Source: Verrucomicrobiaceae bacterium
GTDB lineage: Bacteria > Verrucomicrobiota > Verrucomicrobiae > Verrucomicrobiales > Akkermansiaceae
Assembly: GCA_947372405.1 (NCBI GenBank)
Contig: CANBTO010000042.1
Span: 1-16,261, forward strand
Reading direction: 5' to 3'
DNA length: 16,261 nucleotides
Part shown: piece by piece, positions 7,079 to 15,756 of the stretch
Layout of the letters: every line of letters starts with the position of its first letter
Numbering within the stretch: position 1 is the first letter of the stretch
Notes under the pieces: model-generated
What the model was told of the DNA's origin: nothing
Database searches by the model: none
The model's input: the letters and a program-made list of their open reading frames with translations, nothing else
Program-made: the position numbers and the translations under genes

Positions 7079-7277
7079 ACAGGCTGTGCGGTTTCAGCCT
7101 GAAGGTGCAGGGATGTTCCCTATCGCGCTCCGCATCCAGTCTGGAAGGATGCGCGGATTTTCCGGGAGATGCCGGAATCCGGAAATCCGCAGGACCCTGC
7201 ATCGTCCGGATGCGCAAACACACCCGCTCGCCAGGGGGCGCTCTGTTAGAGCTTGTTTCCGCCCGTGCGGAGCGCGC
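7079..7277. other. Hairpin-rich spacer between lptB and the hypothetical gene
   Basis: This 199-bp gap has no convincing gene but several inverted repeats: TTCAG-c-CTGAA (about 7094-7104), GCATCC/GGATGC (7132-7137/7147-7152), GCGGATTTTCCGG/CCGGAAATCCGC (7153-7165/7179-7190, one bulge), an outer TGCAGGG/CCCTGCA pair (about 7106-7112/7195-7201), and GCTCT-gtt-AGAGC (about 7237-7249). It probably holds the 3' end of the lpt transcript and the promoter for the next gene. It may also be a palindromic repeat element. No clear -35/-10 pair was found. Confidence 0.5.
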
Positions 7278-8060
7278 TTACATCCTGAAATCCTCGCCGA
7301 GGTAGTGCTTGCGCGCGATGGGGTCGTTCACCAGTTCGTCCGAAGCGCCCTCGAGGATGACACGGCCATCATGGATGAGGAAGGCGCGGTCGGTGATGGT
7401 GAGGGTTTCCCGGACCGAGTGATCTGTGATGAGGATGGCAAGGCCGTCGCGGTCCCTCAGCTCGCGCACGATGCGCTGGATATCCTCCACGGCGATGGGA
7501 TCGATCCCGGCGAAGGGCTCGTCGAGCATGATGAGCTTGGGGTCCGTACAAAGCGAGCGGGCGATGGCAAGACGGCGTTTCTCGCCGCCTGACAGAGTGA
7601 TGGCGAGGGACTTGGCGAGGCGGGTGATGCCGAAGCGGTTGAGCAGCTCGTGGGCGCGCTCGTGGCGGTCCGCGCGGTTGAGGTTCGGCCGCGTTTCAAG
7701 AATGGCGAGCAGGTTGTCCAACACCGAGAGCTTGCGGAAGATCGATTCCTCCTGCGGCAGGTAGCCGAGGCCGAGGCGAGCCCGGCGGTGCATCGGCAGT
7801 TTGGAGATGTCGTGACCGAGGAAACAAACGGAACCGGAATCCGCGGGGACGAGCCCCGCGATCATGTAGAACGAGGTGGTCTTGCCGGCGCCGTTAGGTC
7901 CTAACAGACCGACGATTTCGCGCGGCTGGACGGTGATGGAGACGCCATCGACGACGGCTCTTCCGCTGTAGGTCTTGCGCAGGCCGTTGGCGAAAAGCAC
8001 GGCCGTTTCCGTATGACAGCAAGTGGAGCCGGGATTGTGCGTGTTCTGGGAAGTGGGCAT
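7278..8060 (-). CDS. lptB: LPS export ABC transporter ATP-binding protein LptB
   Basis: A complete ABC ATPase of 260 residues. Walker A is GPNGAGKTT (54-62), the Q-loop is in YLPQE (100-104), the signature is LSGGE (157-161), Walker B is LIMLDEP (176-182) followed by FAGIDP, and the switch histidine is H214 in ITDHSVRE. YLPQEESIFRKLSV and ARKHYLGEDFR are characteristic of LptB rather than other ABC ATPases. LptB drives extraction of lipopolysaccharide from the inner membrane together with LptF/G. It follows the LptC/LptA-like gene by 15 bp, so the operon supplies both the ATPase and the periplasmic bridge. The first ~20 residues precede the usual LptB start; a GTG at 8000 is an alternative start. 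Confidence 0.96.
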   Translation of the reverse strand: MPTSQNTHNPGSTCCHTETAVLFANGLRKTYSGRAVVDGVSITVQPREIVGLLGPNGAGKTTSFYMIAGLVPADSGSVCFLGHDISKLPMHRRARLGLGYLPQEESIFRKLSVLDNLLAILETRPNLNRADRHERAHELLNRFGITRLAKSLAITLSGGEKRRLAIARSLCTDPKLIMLDEPFAGIDPIAVEDIQRIVRELRDRDGLAILITDHSVRETLTITDRAFLIHDGRVILEGASDELVNDPIARKHYLGEDFRM

Positions 8061-8075
8061 GTAGCGGGGGGATTT

Positions 8076-9377
8076 CTAATGTTTGTCTTTCTGCTGGAGG
8101 TTGCCCCCCATGTCCCAGTTTCCCTCGGTGACGTAACTGCCGTCCTTGAGCACGCGGAGATTGAGGTTGGGTTGCTTGGCACGCATGAATGAAGCGCCTT
8201 GTTTCACCCACGGGTATCCACCACTCAGGACCATCTCGCCGGTCTTGGGCTTGTAGGTGAGGATCGCGCCGCTGGCCTCCACCGGCTCCTTGCCGGGATC
8301 AGGATTTTTCTGGAGCACACGCACCGCGCCGGTGGCGACGATGCGGTCCACATCTCCGAACTTGTCCTGGATGCCGGCACCGGGTGCTGGGGTTGCTTCT
8401 TTTTTTGAGGTCTTGGCCTGCTCGTTCCCGGGCTTTTTGCTGAGAAAGACCTTCATTTCATTCGCCCCATTCATGTTGTAGCGCGGATCCGTGACGCGCA
8501 CGTTGCCGAAGTAAACCACGACTCCCTCTTCCGCATCGAAATACATTCCGTTGTCGCACTGGACGACGGTGTCCGTGGGGCCGGGGGTGATGTCGAGCGG
8601 TTTCGTCGGCGCGGTTGCCAGAGGATCCTCCGTGATCTTGATGCCGGCCTGGTCCGCGTATTCCTTGCCGTCCTTCGCTGCGGCGGCCGCATCGGCCGTG
8701 TCCGTGGCGAGATTTGTTTTGGCTGTGTCGGCGGATTGTTTGGCTGTCGCCGACTTGGAGGCGGAGTCCGCGTGAATGCGGGCGAGTTCGTCAGTGCCGA
8801 CCGCGGGGGGCGGGGTGGCGGCGAGCGGCAGTGAGGCGAGTGACATTCCGACTATGGCTGCGGCGCGGAACGGGGCGGGGCGGGGGTTCATGGAGGTTTC
8901 GGTGGGAGGTTGCTGGACGCAGGTGACGCAGGGGCCTAACAGGAATCCCTTGTTGTGATTCTGATCCTTGGCCTGCGCCTGGGCTTGAGTAAATGTGAGG
9001 CCGGTGCCTTTCGCCTGGATGCGGTCACTGCGAAAGGTAACGGTGCCATTGGCAACTACCTTTCCCTTGTCCTGATCGAAGACGGCGCGAATCATGTCCA
9101 CCCGGCCGCTGGGCTTTTGATCGGAATCGAAGAATTCGATGGAAACCGTCTGGCCGGAGTAGGTGTTTTCGTCGATGAGCGTCATGTCCCTGACTTTGAC
9201 AACGGATGAGAGACGATGGCTCTCGTCATAACGTGGAAACATGACGCCGTGAAGCTGGCTGCCACTGGGCAGCATGGAAATGGGGGAAGGTTTTTTGTCG
9301 GTCTTGGTGGACGCGGTCTCCTCCGCTGCATGGAGGGCGGGAGCAAGTATCAGGATGGCTGGAATGATGGCGCGCAA
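8076..9377 (-). CDS. Double-domain LptC/LptA (OstA-like) LPS transport protein with an internal signal peptide
   Basis: One frame of 433 codons carries two secretory halves. The first half has a signal peptide (residues 1-18, RAIIPAILILAPALHA) and a beta-rich region (about 55-130) with OstA/LptC-type phrases such as GKVVANGTVTFRSDRIQAKG. A second start with its own signal-peptide-like segment follows at M163 (base 8891): PAPFRAAAIVGMSLASLPLAA. Then come an Ala-rich linker (about 205-240) and an LptA/OstA-like domain (about 268-420; MYFDAEEGVVVYFGNVRV, RIVATGAVRVLQ, ILTYKPKTGEMVLSGGYP). These proteins carry LPS across the periplasm. The start is TTG at 9377, forced by an in-frame stop just upstream. 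Either it is a true fusion or two products are made, with an internal start at 8891. It lies between kdsA and lptB in one operon. Confidence 0.75.
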   Translation of the reverse strand: MRAIIPAILILAPALHAAEETASTKTDKKPSPISMLPSGSQLHGVMFPRYDESHRLSSVVKVRDMTLIDENTYSGQTVSIEFFDSDQKPSGRVDMIRAVFDQDKGKVVANGTVTFRSDRIQAKGTGLTFTQAQAQAKDQNHNKGFLLGPCVTCVQQPPTETSMNPRPAPFRAAAIVGMSLASLPLAATPPPAVGTDELARIHADSASKSATAKQSADTAKTNLATDTADAAAAAKDGKEYADQAGIKITEDPLATAPTKPLDITPGPTDTVVQCDNGMYFDAEEGVVVYFGNVRVTDPRYNMNGANEMKVFLSKKPGNEQAKTSKKEATPAPGAGIQDKFGDVDRIVATGAVRVLQKNPDPGKEPVEASGAILTYKPKTGEMVLSGGYPWVKQGASFMRAKQPNLNLRVLKDGSYVTEGNWDMGGNLQQKDKH

Positions 9378-9404
9378 GTTGTGGCGTGGTTTCTATCAGC
9401 TTTA

Positions 9405-10226
9405 TCAATGGGCCGCGTGATGGATGGCGATGAGCTTGACGAGCAGGTCTTCGATGAACTCGAGGGGGATCTGGTTGGGGCCGTCGGAAAGCGCGTTGGC
9501 AGGATCCGAGTGGACTTCCATGAAAACCCCGTCCACGCCGGTGGCCACGGCTGCTCGCGCCAGCACGGGGGCGAGTTCGCCGTCACCGCCGGTAGTGCCG
9601 CCGAGACCGCCGGGGCGCTGGACCGAGTGGGTGGCGTCGAAAATGACGGGCAGACCTTCCTTGCGCATCCAGTAGAGCGAGCGCATGTCAGCGACGAGAT
9701 TGTTATAGCCGAAAGTAGTGCCGCGTTCGGTGATGAGAAAACGTTCGCAGCCGAAGGACCGCATCTTGCCGGCAATGTTCACCGTGTCCCACGGGGCGAG
9801 GAACTGGCCCTTCTTGATGTTCACCGCACGACCGGTCTTGGCGGCGGCCTCCAGCATGTCGGTCTGGCGGCAGAGGAAGGCGGGGATTTGCAGCAGGTCG
9901 ATATGCTCGGCGGCGATGTCCGCCTGCTCGGCGGTGTGGATGTCCGTGGTGACGGGGACCTGGAGTTCCTTGGAGATTTCGCCGAGAATCCGGCAGCCTT
10001 CCTTGATTCCCGGGCCGCGGAACGAATCGACGGACGTGCGGTTGGCCTTGTCGAACGAGGCCTTGAAAAGGAAGTGGATACCGGTGCGCACGGCGATCTC
10101 CTTGAGCGAGCGGGCCATTTCCCAGGCGAAGGCCTCGGATTCAAGGGCGCAGGGGCCGAGGATGAAGAACGGCACGGGACCGCCGACAGGAACGTTGCCG
10201 ATGTTGAAGGGCTCGAAATGAGACAT
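9405..10226 (-). CDS. kdsA: 3-deoxy-8-phosphooctulonate synthase (Kdo-8-phosphate synthase)
   Basis: A full-length 273-residue aldolase-type TIM barrel. It condenses phosphoenolpyruvate with arabinose-5-phosphate to make Kdo-8-phosphate, the first committed step toward the Kdo of LPS. Recognisable blocks are FKASFDKANRTS (54-65), FRGPG (69-73), VTTDIHTAEQ (92-101), NIKKGQFLAPWD (136-147), ERGTTFGYNNLVADMR and PVIFDATHSVQRPGG. The metal-binding set is C26 (ILGPCALES), H200, E237 and D248. The cysteine marks the metal-dependent class; the E. coli enzyme has Asn there. The gene starts 24 bp after the DUF1844 gene and ends 27 bp before the LptC/LptA-like gene. Confidence 0.97.
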   Translation of the reverse strand: MSHFEPFNIGNVPVGGPVPFFILGPCALESEAFAWEMARSLKEIAVRTGIHFLFKASFDKANRTSVDSFRGPGIKEGCRILGEISKELQVPVTTDIHTAEQADIAAEHIDLLQIPAFLCRQTDMLEAAAKTGRAVNIKKGQFLAPWDTVNIAGKMRSFGCERFLITERGTTFGYNNLVADMRSLYWMRKEGLPVIFDATHSVQRPGGLGGTTGGDGELAPVLARAAVATGVDGVFMEVHSDPANALSDGPNQIPLEFIEDLLVKLIAIHHAAH

Positions 10227-10250
10227 GGAGGATGCGGTGTGGGGAAATGG

Positions 10251-10523
10251 TCAGTCGTCCGCGGCGGCGAACGCGGACTGATAGAGTGGCTTGAGGTTCT
10301 GCAGCGCGGTGGTGATCAGTTTCAGCTCCGAGGCTGTGAGATTTCCACGGGTTTTGGAAGCCAGCATTTCCAGGGAATCGATCACGGATTTCGCGGCGCG
10401 CAGGTTGACGGTCTTTTCGCCGGTATGGGGATTGGGAAGCTGTCCGAGGAAGAGCCCGGCGTTCTGGGCTTGGAGAATGATGAATTCGTTGAACCGGGGA
10501 TCGGCTTCAGGACTGTCTGGCAT
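10251..10523 (-). CDS. DUF1844 domain protein
   Basis: A 90-residue soluble protein matching the DUF1844 pattern: FNEFIILQAQNAGLFLGQ (about residues 11-28), PNPHTGEKTVNLRAAKSVID, then LEMLASKTRGNLTASELKLI. The family is small, widespread and of unknown function. I chose ATG 10523 (MPDSPEADPRF); a longer frame reaching 10583 adds a poor-quality leader. It is the first gene of the minus-strand block with kdsA, the LptC/LptA-like gene and lptB, with 24 bp before kdsA, so it is probably co-expressed with LPS genes. It is divergent from the HAD gene; the ~110 bp between must hold promoters for both, but no consensus elements are evident. Confidence 0.88.
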   Translation of the reverse strand: MPDSPEADPRFNEFIILQAQNAGLFLGQLPNPHTGEKTVNLRAAKSVIDSLEMLASKTRGNLTASELKLITTALQNLKPLYQSAFAAADD

Positions 10524-10632
10524 GCGCCGGAACGTAGAACGGAATGCCGGTGGCGCAAAGCGGAAAGCGGCGCACAAAAGCATGGCGGGCTTCCGGCATC
10601 CATGTCACGCTCGTTGCCGGAACTTTCCCGCC

Positions 10633-11394
10633 GTGCCCGCATCCCTTCCCTCCACGCCACCCGACGGCATCGCCTTGTTCGACCTCGATGGCACGCTGAT
10701 CGCGTGGGACTGCCAGTTGCTTTTCCGCCACTTCGTTCTCCGCAGGGAACCGTGGCGCGGGATCTTTCTACCCGTTTTCCTGATGTTACTGCCATTAGCC
10801 GGACTGCTAGGTGCGGCGGGCATGAAACGCGTGTTCCTGAGCTATCTCTGGCGGATGGATTCGGCATCGCTCGCGGAGTATTCCCGCGAGTTCGCCCAAT
10901 CCCTGATGCCCGCCATCTATCCGGAACTGCACGCAGAACTCGAACGCCACCGCGCCGCAGGGCACTTCCTCATCCTCGCCTCCGCCAGCCCGGAGTTCTA
11001 TGTCGTGGAAATCGGCCGCGCGCTCGGATTCCATCTATCACTCGGCACCCCGGTGGAAACCGGAGCGTTTTTTCCCGATTTGGAAAACCACAAAGGTGCC
11101 GCCAAGGTCACCAGGCTCCGGGCCCTTCTGCCTGCCTCATGGTTCGAAAACGCCATACTCTCCGGCTGCCACGGCTATACCGACAGCCGCGCCGACCTGC
11201 CGATGCTCACGCTCTGTGAGTCTGCCACGGTGGTGAATCCCTCCCCCGCTCTCGCCTCGCTGGCCAAGGAATCCGGCTGGGAAATCGTCCGCCCGAGGCG
11301 CCCCTGGAAAAGCCGCGCTGGTTTCGCCTTCCGCACGCTCGCCCTGTTGTCAGGCCTTGGCCGCGACCCGGCGGGGCTCACAACTCGATCCTGA
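10633..11394 (+). CDS. HAD superfamily IB hydrolase (phosphoserine-phosphatase-like)
   Basis: From the GTG at 10633 the protein has 253 residues. The four HAD motifs are visible: DLDGT (17-21, nucleophile D17), S117 in ILASASPE, K154 in NHKGAAKV, and DSRADLPML (184-192) for the metal-binding acids. The cap region includes a hydrophobic stretch at about 43-62, as in HAD-IB proteins related to SerB. Substrate cannot be told from sequence; a phosphomonoester is likely. ATG 10582 would add 17 residues with poor composition, so I prefer the GTG. The 3' end overlaps the convergent Nudix gene by 17 bp. Confidence 0.85.
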   Translation: MPASLPSTPPDGIALFDLDGTLIAWDCQLLFRHFVLRREPWRGIFLPVFLMLLPLAGLLGAAGMKRVFLSYLWRMDSASLAEYSREFAQSLMPAIYPELHAELERHRAAGHFLILASASPEFYVVEIGRALGFHLSLGTPVETGAFFPDLENHKGAAKVTRLRALLPASWFENAILSGCHGYTDSRADLPMLTLCESATVVNPSPALASLAKESGWEIVRPRRPWKSRAGFAFRTLALLSGLGRDPAGLTTRS

Positions 11395-11857
11395 AAAAAT
11401 CCCGCATCACCTCGCGGTAAACATCGCGTTTGAAGACGGGCAGCCAGTCCAGATCGAACTCCTCGGCCAGGATCCAGCGGTAGGCGCGGAATTCCCGTGG
11501 CTTCTGGTTCACGTTCACCGGTGGCGCGCCCTCCTTGAGATGACAGAGATAATACGTCTGCTCCTGGCCGTGATTGCCGTGTTTCCGCAACTTCTTCCCC
11601 CTCACATCCTGTGGGTAAAGGTAGCGGTAACCCTCACGCTGGCGGATCACCTCATAGTGCCGGGGTTCAAATCCCACCTCCTCGCGCACCTCGCGGTAGA
11701 GTGCCTGCTCCAGCGTTTCCCCGGGGTCCACTCCACCCTGTGGAAACTGCCACGCGCCGGGAATCGTCGCTCGCTCGCAAATCAGCAGACACCCCGATGG
11801 ATTCACCATCAGGGCTGCGACGTTCGGCCGATAGCGAACCATGCCCTGAATTTGCAT
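11378..11857 (-). CDS. rppH: Nudix hydrolase, RppH-like (RNA pyrophosphohydrolase)
   Basis: This 159-residue protein has a perfect Nudix box: GGVDPGETLEQALYREVREE followed by VGF. It also has the RppH-type opening RYRPNVAALMVN, then WQFPQGGVDPGE, and C-terminal FDLDWLPVFKRDVYREVM, which matches the FKRDVYR.VM segment of E. coli RppH. RppH removes pyrophosphate from the 5' end of mRNA and starts its decay; related members hydrolyse dinucleoside polyphosphates, so specificity is inferred. ATG 11857 and ATG 11842 are both possible starts; frames extending beyond them are not family-like. It is convergent with the HAD gene and divergent from the secreted-protein gene at 11946, with 88 bp between starts. 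Confidence 0.9.
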   Translation of the reverse strand: MQIQGMVRYRPNVAALMVNPSGCLLICERATIPGAWQFPQGGVDPGETLEQALYREVREEVGFEPRHYEVIRQREGYRYLYPQDVRGKKLRKHGNHGQEQTYYLCHLKEGAPPVNVNQKPREFRAYRWILAEEFDLDWLPVFKRDVYREVMRDFFRIEL

Positions 11858-11945
11858 CCGCGAGAGCTGCGTGACAATCCTTAACTTATGCGAAGCATCC
11901 TCGCTCGCGCTGGCCAAACGGCGCGGAAGCTGCCACCTTTTCCCC

Positions 11946-12494
11946 ATGTGCAATAAAACCATTCTCGCCCTGATGGCGGCCCTGCTCGCCTGCCCGCTCC
12001 ATGCCCAGACCCCGGTGCCCGACCCCACCGCGACCGGCAAGCCTGCCACCGGAGACAGCGCCCAGCCGAACCGCTTCTGGACCGCCAACGTCGGCGGCGG
12101 CCAATACATGGTCGCCATCGAACGCATCTCCGCCATCAGCCGCCACAAATACCTGCTCGACGGCAACATCATCGTCGATGAAGTCACAGTGGACGCCCTC
12201 GGCCAGGCCCTCTGCCGCTTCTACTTCCTCAGCCCGGTCACCGACGCCATGAAAGGCAATGGTCTTGGTGCCGCCGCCTCCCGCATCGTCGATCGCGGCC
12301 GCGAGGTGCTCGACAAGACCGCCGGCGACGCTGGCTCGGACCTCCACAACATGGTCATCAAGAAGTTTCCGGAAACCACCCACGCCCACACCATCGAATA
12401 TCGTGTGCTTTCCGCCGAGGAACTCACCGGCCTATACAACAGTGTCCGAACCGCATGGGAAACCGGCAAAGGCAGGAAGTTCACCATCCAGTAA
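11946..12494 (+). CDS. Small secreted protein of unknown function
   Basis: A 182-residue protein whose first 20 residues (CNKTILALMAALLACPLHA before QTP) form a clear signal peptide with an AxA-like cleavage site. A Pro/Thr-rich linker (21-42) follows. The mature part begins RFWTANVGGGQYMVAIERIS and ends in a conserved-looking helix (AEELTGLYNSVRTAWETG). I recognise no domain. It is probably periplasmic. The ATG at 11946 is supported by the signal peptide; an upstream frame from 11871 would hide it. It is divergent from the Nudix gene and convergent with the permease gene 31 bp away. Confidence 0.8.
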   Translation: MCNKTILALMAALLACPLHAQTPVPDPTATGKPATGDSAQPNRFWTANVGGGQYMVAIERISAISRHKYLLDGNIIVDEVTVDALGQALCRFYFLSPVTDAMKGNGLGAAASRIVDRGREVLDKTAGDAGSDLHNMVIKKFPETTHAHTIEYRVLSAEELTGLYNSVRTAWETGKGRKFTIQ

Positions 12495-12503
12495 GCGGCG
12501 ACC

Positions 12504-12521
12504 GGAACGCTCTTCCGTTCC
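12504..12521. terminator. Short hairpin between convergent genes
   Basis: GGAACG-ctcttc-CGTTCC (6-bp stem, 6-base loop) fills most of the 31-bp gap between the stop codons of the secreted-protein gene and the permease gene. It could end transcription from both sides, but no T-run follows on either strand. Confidence 0.35.
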
Positions 12522-12525
12522 TCTA

Positions 12526-14367
12526 TCAGAACGGGAAGAACACCGGGATGAAGATCGAGCCCAGGATCCAGCACACGATGTCCAGCGGCACGCCGGCGCG
12601 GATGAAGTCGCTGAAACGGTAGCCGCCCGCGCTGTAAACCATCATGTGCGTCTGGTAGCCCGCCGGGATGGCGAAACCGATGCTCGCTCCGAACATGACG
12701 GCCACGATGAACGGCCGCGGGTCCACTCCCATGTCCAGGCCAAGCTGGATCGCGAAAGGCGTGAGCAGCGCCGCCACGGCGTTGTTGCTCAGCAACTCGG
12801 TGAAGATGATCGAGAACAGGAACACCGCTGATAGAATGAGCCGCTTGTCCCATGCGCCGATGAGGCCCGTCAGGCCGTGGATGATGGTTTTCGAGGCCCC
12901 GGTCCGGTCCAGCGCCTCTCCCAGCGCCAGCGTGCCGAGGATCATGATCACGATCTTCCAGTCCACCGCCTGATAGACCTCGTCGTTTTCCAGGCAGCCG
13001 CCAAGCACCACGAGCAGCGCAGCGCCGAGCGCCACCCACTCGAAAGGAATGAAATCCCTTGCTCCGAGCGCCATCACCAGCCCCAGCGCCAGCAACGCCA
13101 CCCAGGCCCGTTTGCGGCGGTAGGGTGTCTTCTGTTGTTTCGTTTCGCTCAGGTTGATGATGTCGCTGTCGCGGAAAAGTTCCTTCATGCGCTCCGCGGA
13201 GCCCTCGAACAGGAGTGTGTCACCCACCTCGAGTTTCATGTTCTCGAAACTCTCCATCATGTTCGCGCCCTGCCGGTGGAAGGCCAGGATGATCACACCG
13301 AAGTGCTGGCGGAACTCGATGTTGCGCAGCGTCTTGCCGATGAGCTTGGACTTCGGACCGAGCATGCCCTCGGTCAGCACCGCCTTCTCCGTCTGCACGT
13401 AGCTGAGGCCGTATTCGGATTTGGCGGCCACGTCGATGCCCTCCACGTCGTTGAGCCCGCGTACGCCGGACAGCCGGCTCTTGATGATCACGCGGTCGCC
13501 GGGCTCGAAATGCAGTTCGTTCAGGGGTGCCTCCACCCGGTTGCCGCTGCGCCGCACCTCGATGACGCGCATGTCCCGCCGCTTCGCCAGCGAGGTTTCC
13601 GCCAAGGTCTTCCCGACCAGCGGAGAATCGTCCGAAACGATGGCCGCGGTCACAAACTCCCGCTCTGCCTCGGAATCGATCAAGGTCGCCAGGCAGACAC
13701 GGCTCGGCAGCAGCTTGCGGCCGATGAACAACAGGTAAAGCACCGTGCCGACGGCCATCACGCAGCCCAGCCCGGTGATTTCAAACATCGTGAACGGCCG
13801 CAGCCCCTTCTGTTTCACGATGCCGTTGACGACCATGTTCGTGCTGGTGCCGATCATTGTCAGCATGCCACCCGCGATGGCGAGGTAGGACAACGGGATC
13901 AGGAAACGCGATGGCACCATGCCGGTGCGGCGGCACAGCCCCATCACCACCGGGATGAAAACCAGCACCACCGTCGTGTTGGTGATGAACAAATGCAGCC
14001 CGATGGTCACACAGGCCAGCGCCAGCATCGCCTGTCCCTCCTTGCGTCCGGCGATTTTCTCAAACCAGCGCCCGAAGCTCTCCGCCATCCCGGTCCTTTC
14101 AAGCGCCGTGCCGACGATGAACATAAACGTCACCGTCAGGATCGCGTTGTTGCCGAAAATGCTCGCCATGATCGACGCCTTTTCCGCCTTGTCGTCCGGC
14201 AGCAGCACGGCGTGGCCGCTGAGCAGGAACGCGTGATCCTTGAACGGCACCACCAGCAGCAGGAACAACGCACACATCGACACCACATCCGGGGAAACCT
14301 TTTCCCAGATGAACATCCCCACGGTGGCGAGGACGAGGATGCAGACAAACAACTGATCGGGTGGCAT
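12526..14367 (-). CDS. SLC13/DASS-type anion permease with two RCK-C (TrkA-C) domains
   Basis: A 613-residue inner-membrane protein. The N-terminal half has about five helices (residues 5-215) with ITNTT (129-133) and GTSTNM (173-178), and the C-terminal half (420-610) has TELLSNNAVAALL (523-535) and ASIGFAIPAGYQTHMM. These inverted-repeat motifs are typical of the SLC13/divalent anion:Na+ symporter family. Two TrkA-C/RCK-C ligand-binding domains sit in the central cytoplasmic loop (about 240-300 and 325-395), each with a GD..I/L..G-type end. This architecture is common in bacterial sulfate or dicarboxylate transporters; the substrate is not readable here. It is divergent from hisF and convergent with the secreted-protein gene. 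Confidence 0.93.
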   Translation of the reverse strand: MPPDQLFVCILVLATVGMFIWEKVSPDVVSMCALFLLLVVPFKDHAFLLSGHAVLLPDDKAEKASIMASIFGNNAILTVTFMFIVGTALERTGMAESFGRWFEKIAGRKEGQAMLALACVTIGLHLFITNTTVVLVFIPVVMGLCRRTGMVPSRFLIPLSYLAIAGGMLTMIGTSTNMVVNGIVKQKGLRPFTMFEITGLGCVMAVGTVLYLLFIGRKLLPSRVCLATLIDSEAEREFVTAAIVSDDSPLVGKTLAETSLAKRRDMRVIEVRRSGNRVEAPLNELHFEPGDRVIIKSRLSGVRGLNDVEGIDVAAKSEYGLSYVQTEKAVLTEGMLGPKSKLIGKTLRNIEFRQHFGVIILAFHRQGANMMESFENMKLEVGDTLLFEGSAERMKELFRDSDIINLSETKQQKTPYRRKRAWVALLALGLVMALGARDFIPFEWVALGAALLVVLGGCLENDEVYQAVDWKIVIMILGTLALGEALDRTGASKTIIHGLTGLIGAWDKRLILSAVFLFSIIFTELLSNNAVAALLTPFAIQLGLDMGVDPRPFIVAVMFGASIGFAIPAGYQTHMMVYSAGGYRFSDFIRAGVPLDIVCWILGSIFIPVFFPF

Positions 14368-14407
14368 GCGCGGCGAGCCTTAGACCAGTCCCCCCGCCCT
14401 GTCCAGC

Positions 14408-14441
14408 CGTGTAATCACACGCCCGCAGCGACGAATCCGTC
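14408..14441. promoter_or_regulatory. Two small palindromes in the permease-hisF divergent region
   Basis: CGTGT-aatc-ACACG (14408-14421) and GACG-aatc-CGTC (14430-14441) lie side by side between the divergent starts at 14367 and 14516. The identical AATC centres are suggestive of an operator or paired hairpins, but no known regulator site is matched. Confidence 0.3.
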
Positions 14442-14515
14442 ACAATCGAACAAGGCGGCGCGCTGCGCTTTTCCTTGTGCTTGGCGTCCGCGGGAATTGG
14501 CGCTTTGCTCGCCGC

Positions 14516-15286
<771 letters not shown>

Positions 15287-15288
15287 TC

Positions 15289-15304
15289 ACGGACTTCAGT
15301 CCGT
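15289..15304 (+). repeat. Palindrome directly after hisF
   Basis: ACGGACTTCAGTCCGT lies 2 bases after the hisF stop; it gives a 6-7-bp stem. The CTTCAG core recurs in the nested inverted repeat near 15811. It may protect the hisF mRNA 3' end; no T-run follows. Confidence 0.45.
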
Positions 15305-15312
15305 ATCTTGAC

Positions 15313-15350
15313 CTTGATCCCGCGCCATTCAGGCCTGCCCCGCCGTCATG
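15313..15350 (+). repeat. 38-bp dispersed repeat, copy A
   Basis: Bases 15313-15350 match 15897-15934 at 33 of 38 positions in the same orientation, running from CTTGATCCC to GTCATG. The two copies lie on either side of the DUF1801 gene. Copy A is without the large inverted repeat attached to copy B. Confidence 0.75.
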
Positions 15351-15359
15351 GTTTGGATG

Positions 15360-15725
15360 TCAACGGCAGCTCGGGCCGATACCTGCGTTGCGCAGTTTCA
15401 CAATCTCCCGCAAAAGGCTCTCCACCGTACTTAGGTTCAGGTCGGTGAGACGCTTGAAGCGGATGCACCCCTTGCCGCAACTGACCTTGCCCAACTGCGC
15501 GACATGCGCCGCCACGAGTTCGCTTTCGCAAACGTAGAGGGACATGTGGTGCTTCTGGGAGGCCAGGCCGCAAAGGTCGCCAAAGGCGGGCAACCCGTAT
15601 TGCATGGCCTCTACTGTTTCAGGCGCGATCCGATGGATGAGGGCGCGCAACTCGCTCAAGGCGGCACAACGATCGGCAGGTAGCTCCTTGAGGTATTCTG
15701 AAATGCTGGTGGCTTTGGATTGCAT
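15360..15725 (-). CDS. DUF1801 (YdhG-like) protein
   Basis: A 121-residue soluble protein with the DUF1801 pattern: an N-terminal helix (SISEYLKELPADR), LRALIHRIAPETVEAMQYGLPAF (about 26-48), HHMSLYVCE (59-67), and GKGCIRFKRLTDLN near the end. Members have a frataxin-like (YdhG/CyaY) fold and no firmly known general role. It is enclosed by the two copies of a 38-bp direct repeat and lies beside a large inverted repeat, so the gene may have arrived as a small cassette. This is inference. No Shine-Dalgarno motif precedes the ATG at 15725. Confidence 0.88.
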   Translation of the reverse strand: MQSKATSISEYLKELPADRCAALSELRALIHRIAPETVEAMQYGLPAFGDLCGLASQKHHMSLYVCESELVAAHVAQLGKVSCGKGCIRFKRLTDLNLSTVESLLREIVKLRNAGIGPSCR

Positions 15726-15756
15726 GGGTGTGTTTCAGTAGCCGCCTAACGAACAA

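Noticed and set aside
9216..11219. A 667-codon open frame on the + strand
   Set aside because: It lies opposite kdsA, DUF1844 and the LptC/LptA-like gene, which have clear family motifs; its own composition is Gly/Asp/His-rich nonsense typical of a GC-rich antisense frame.
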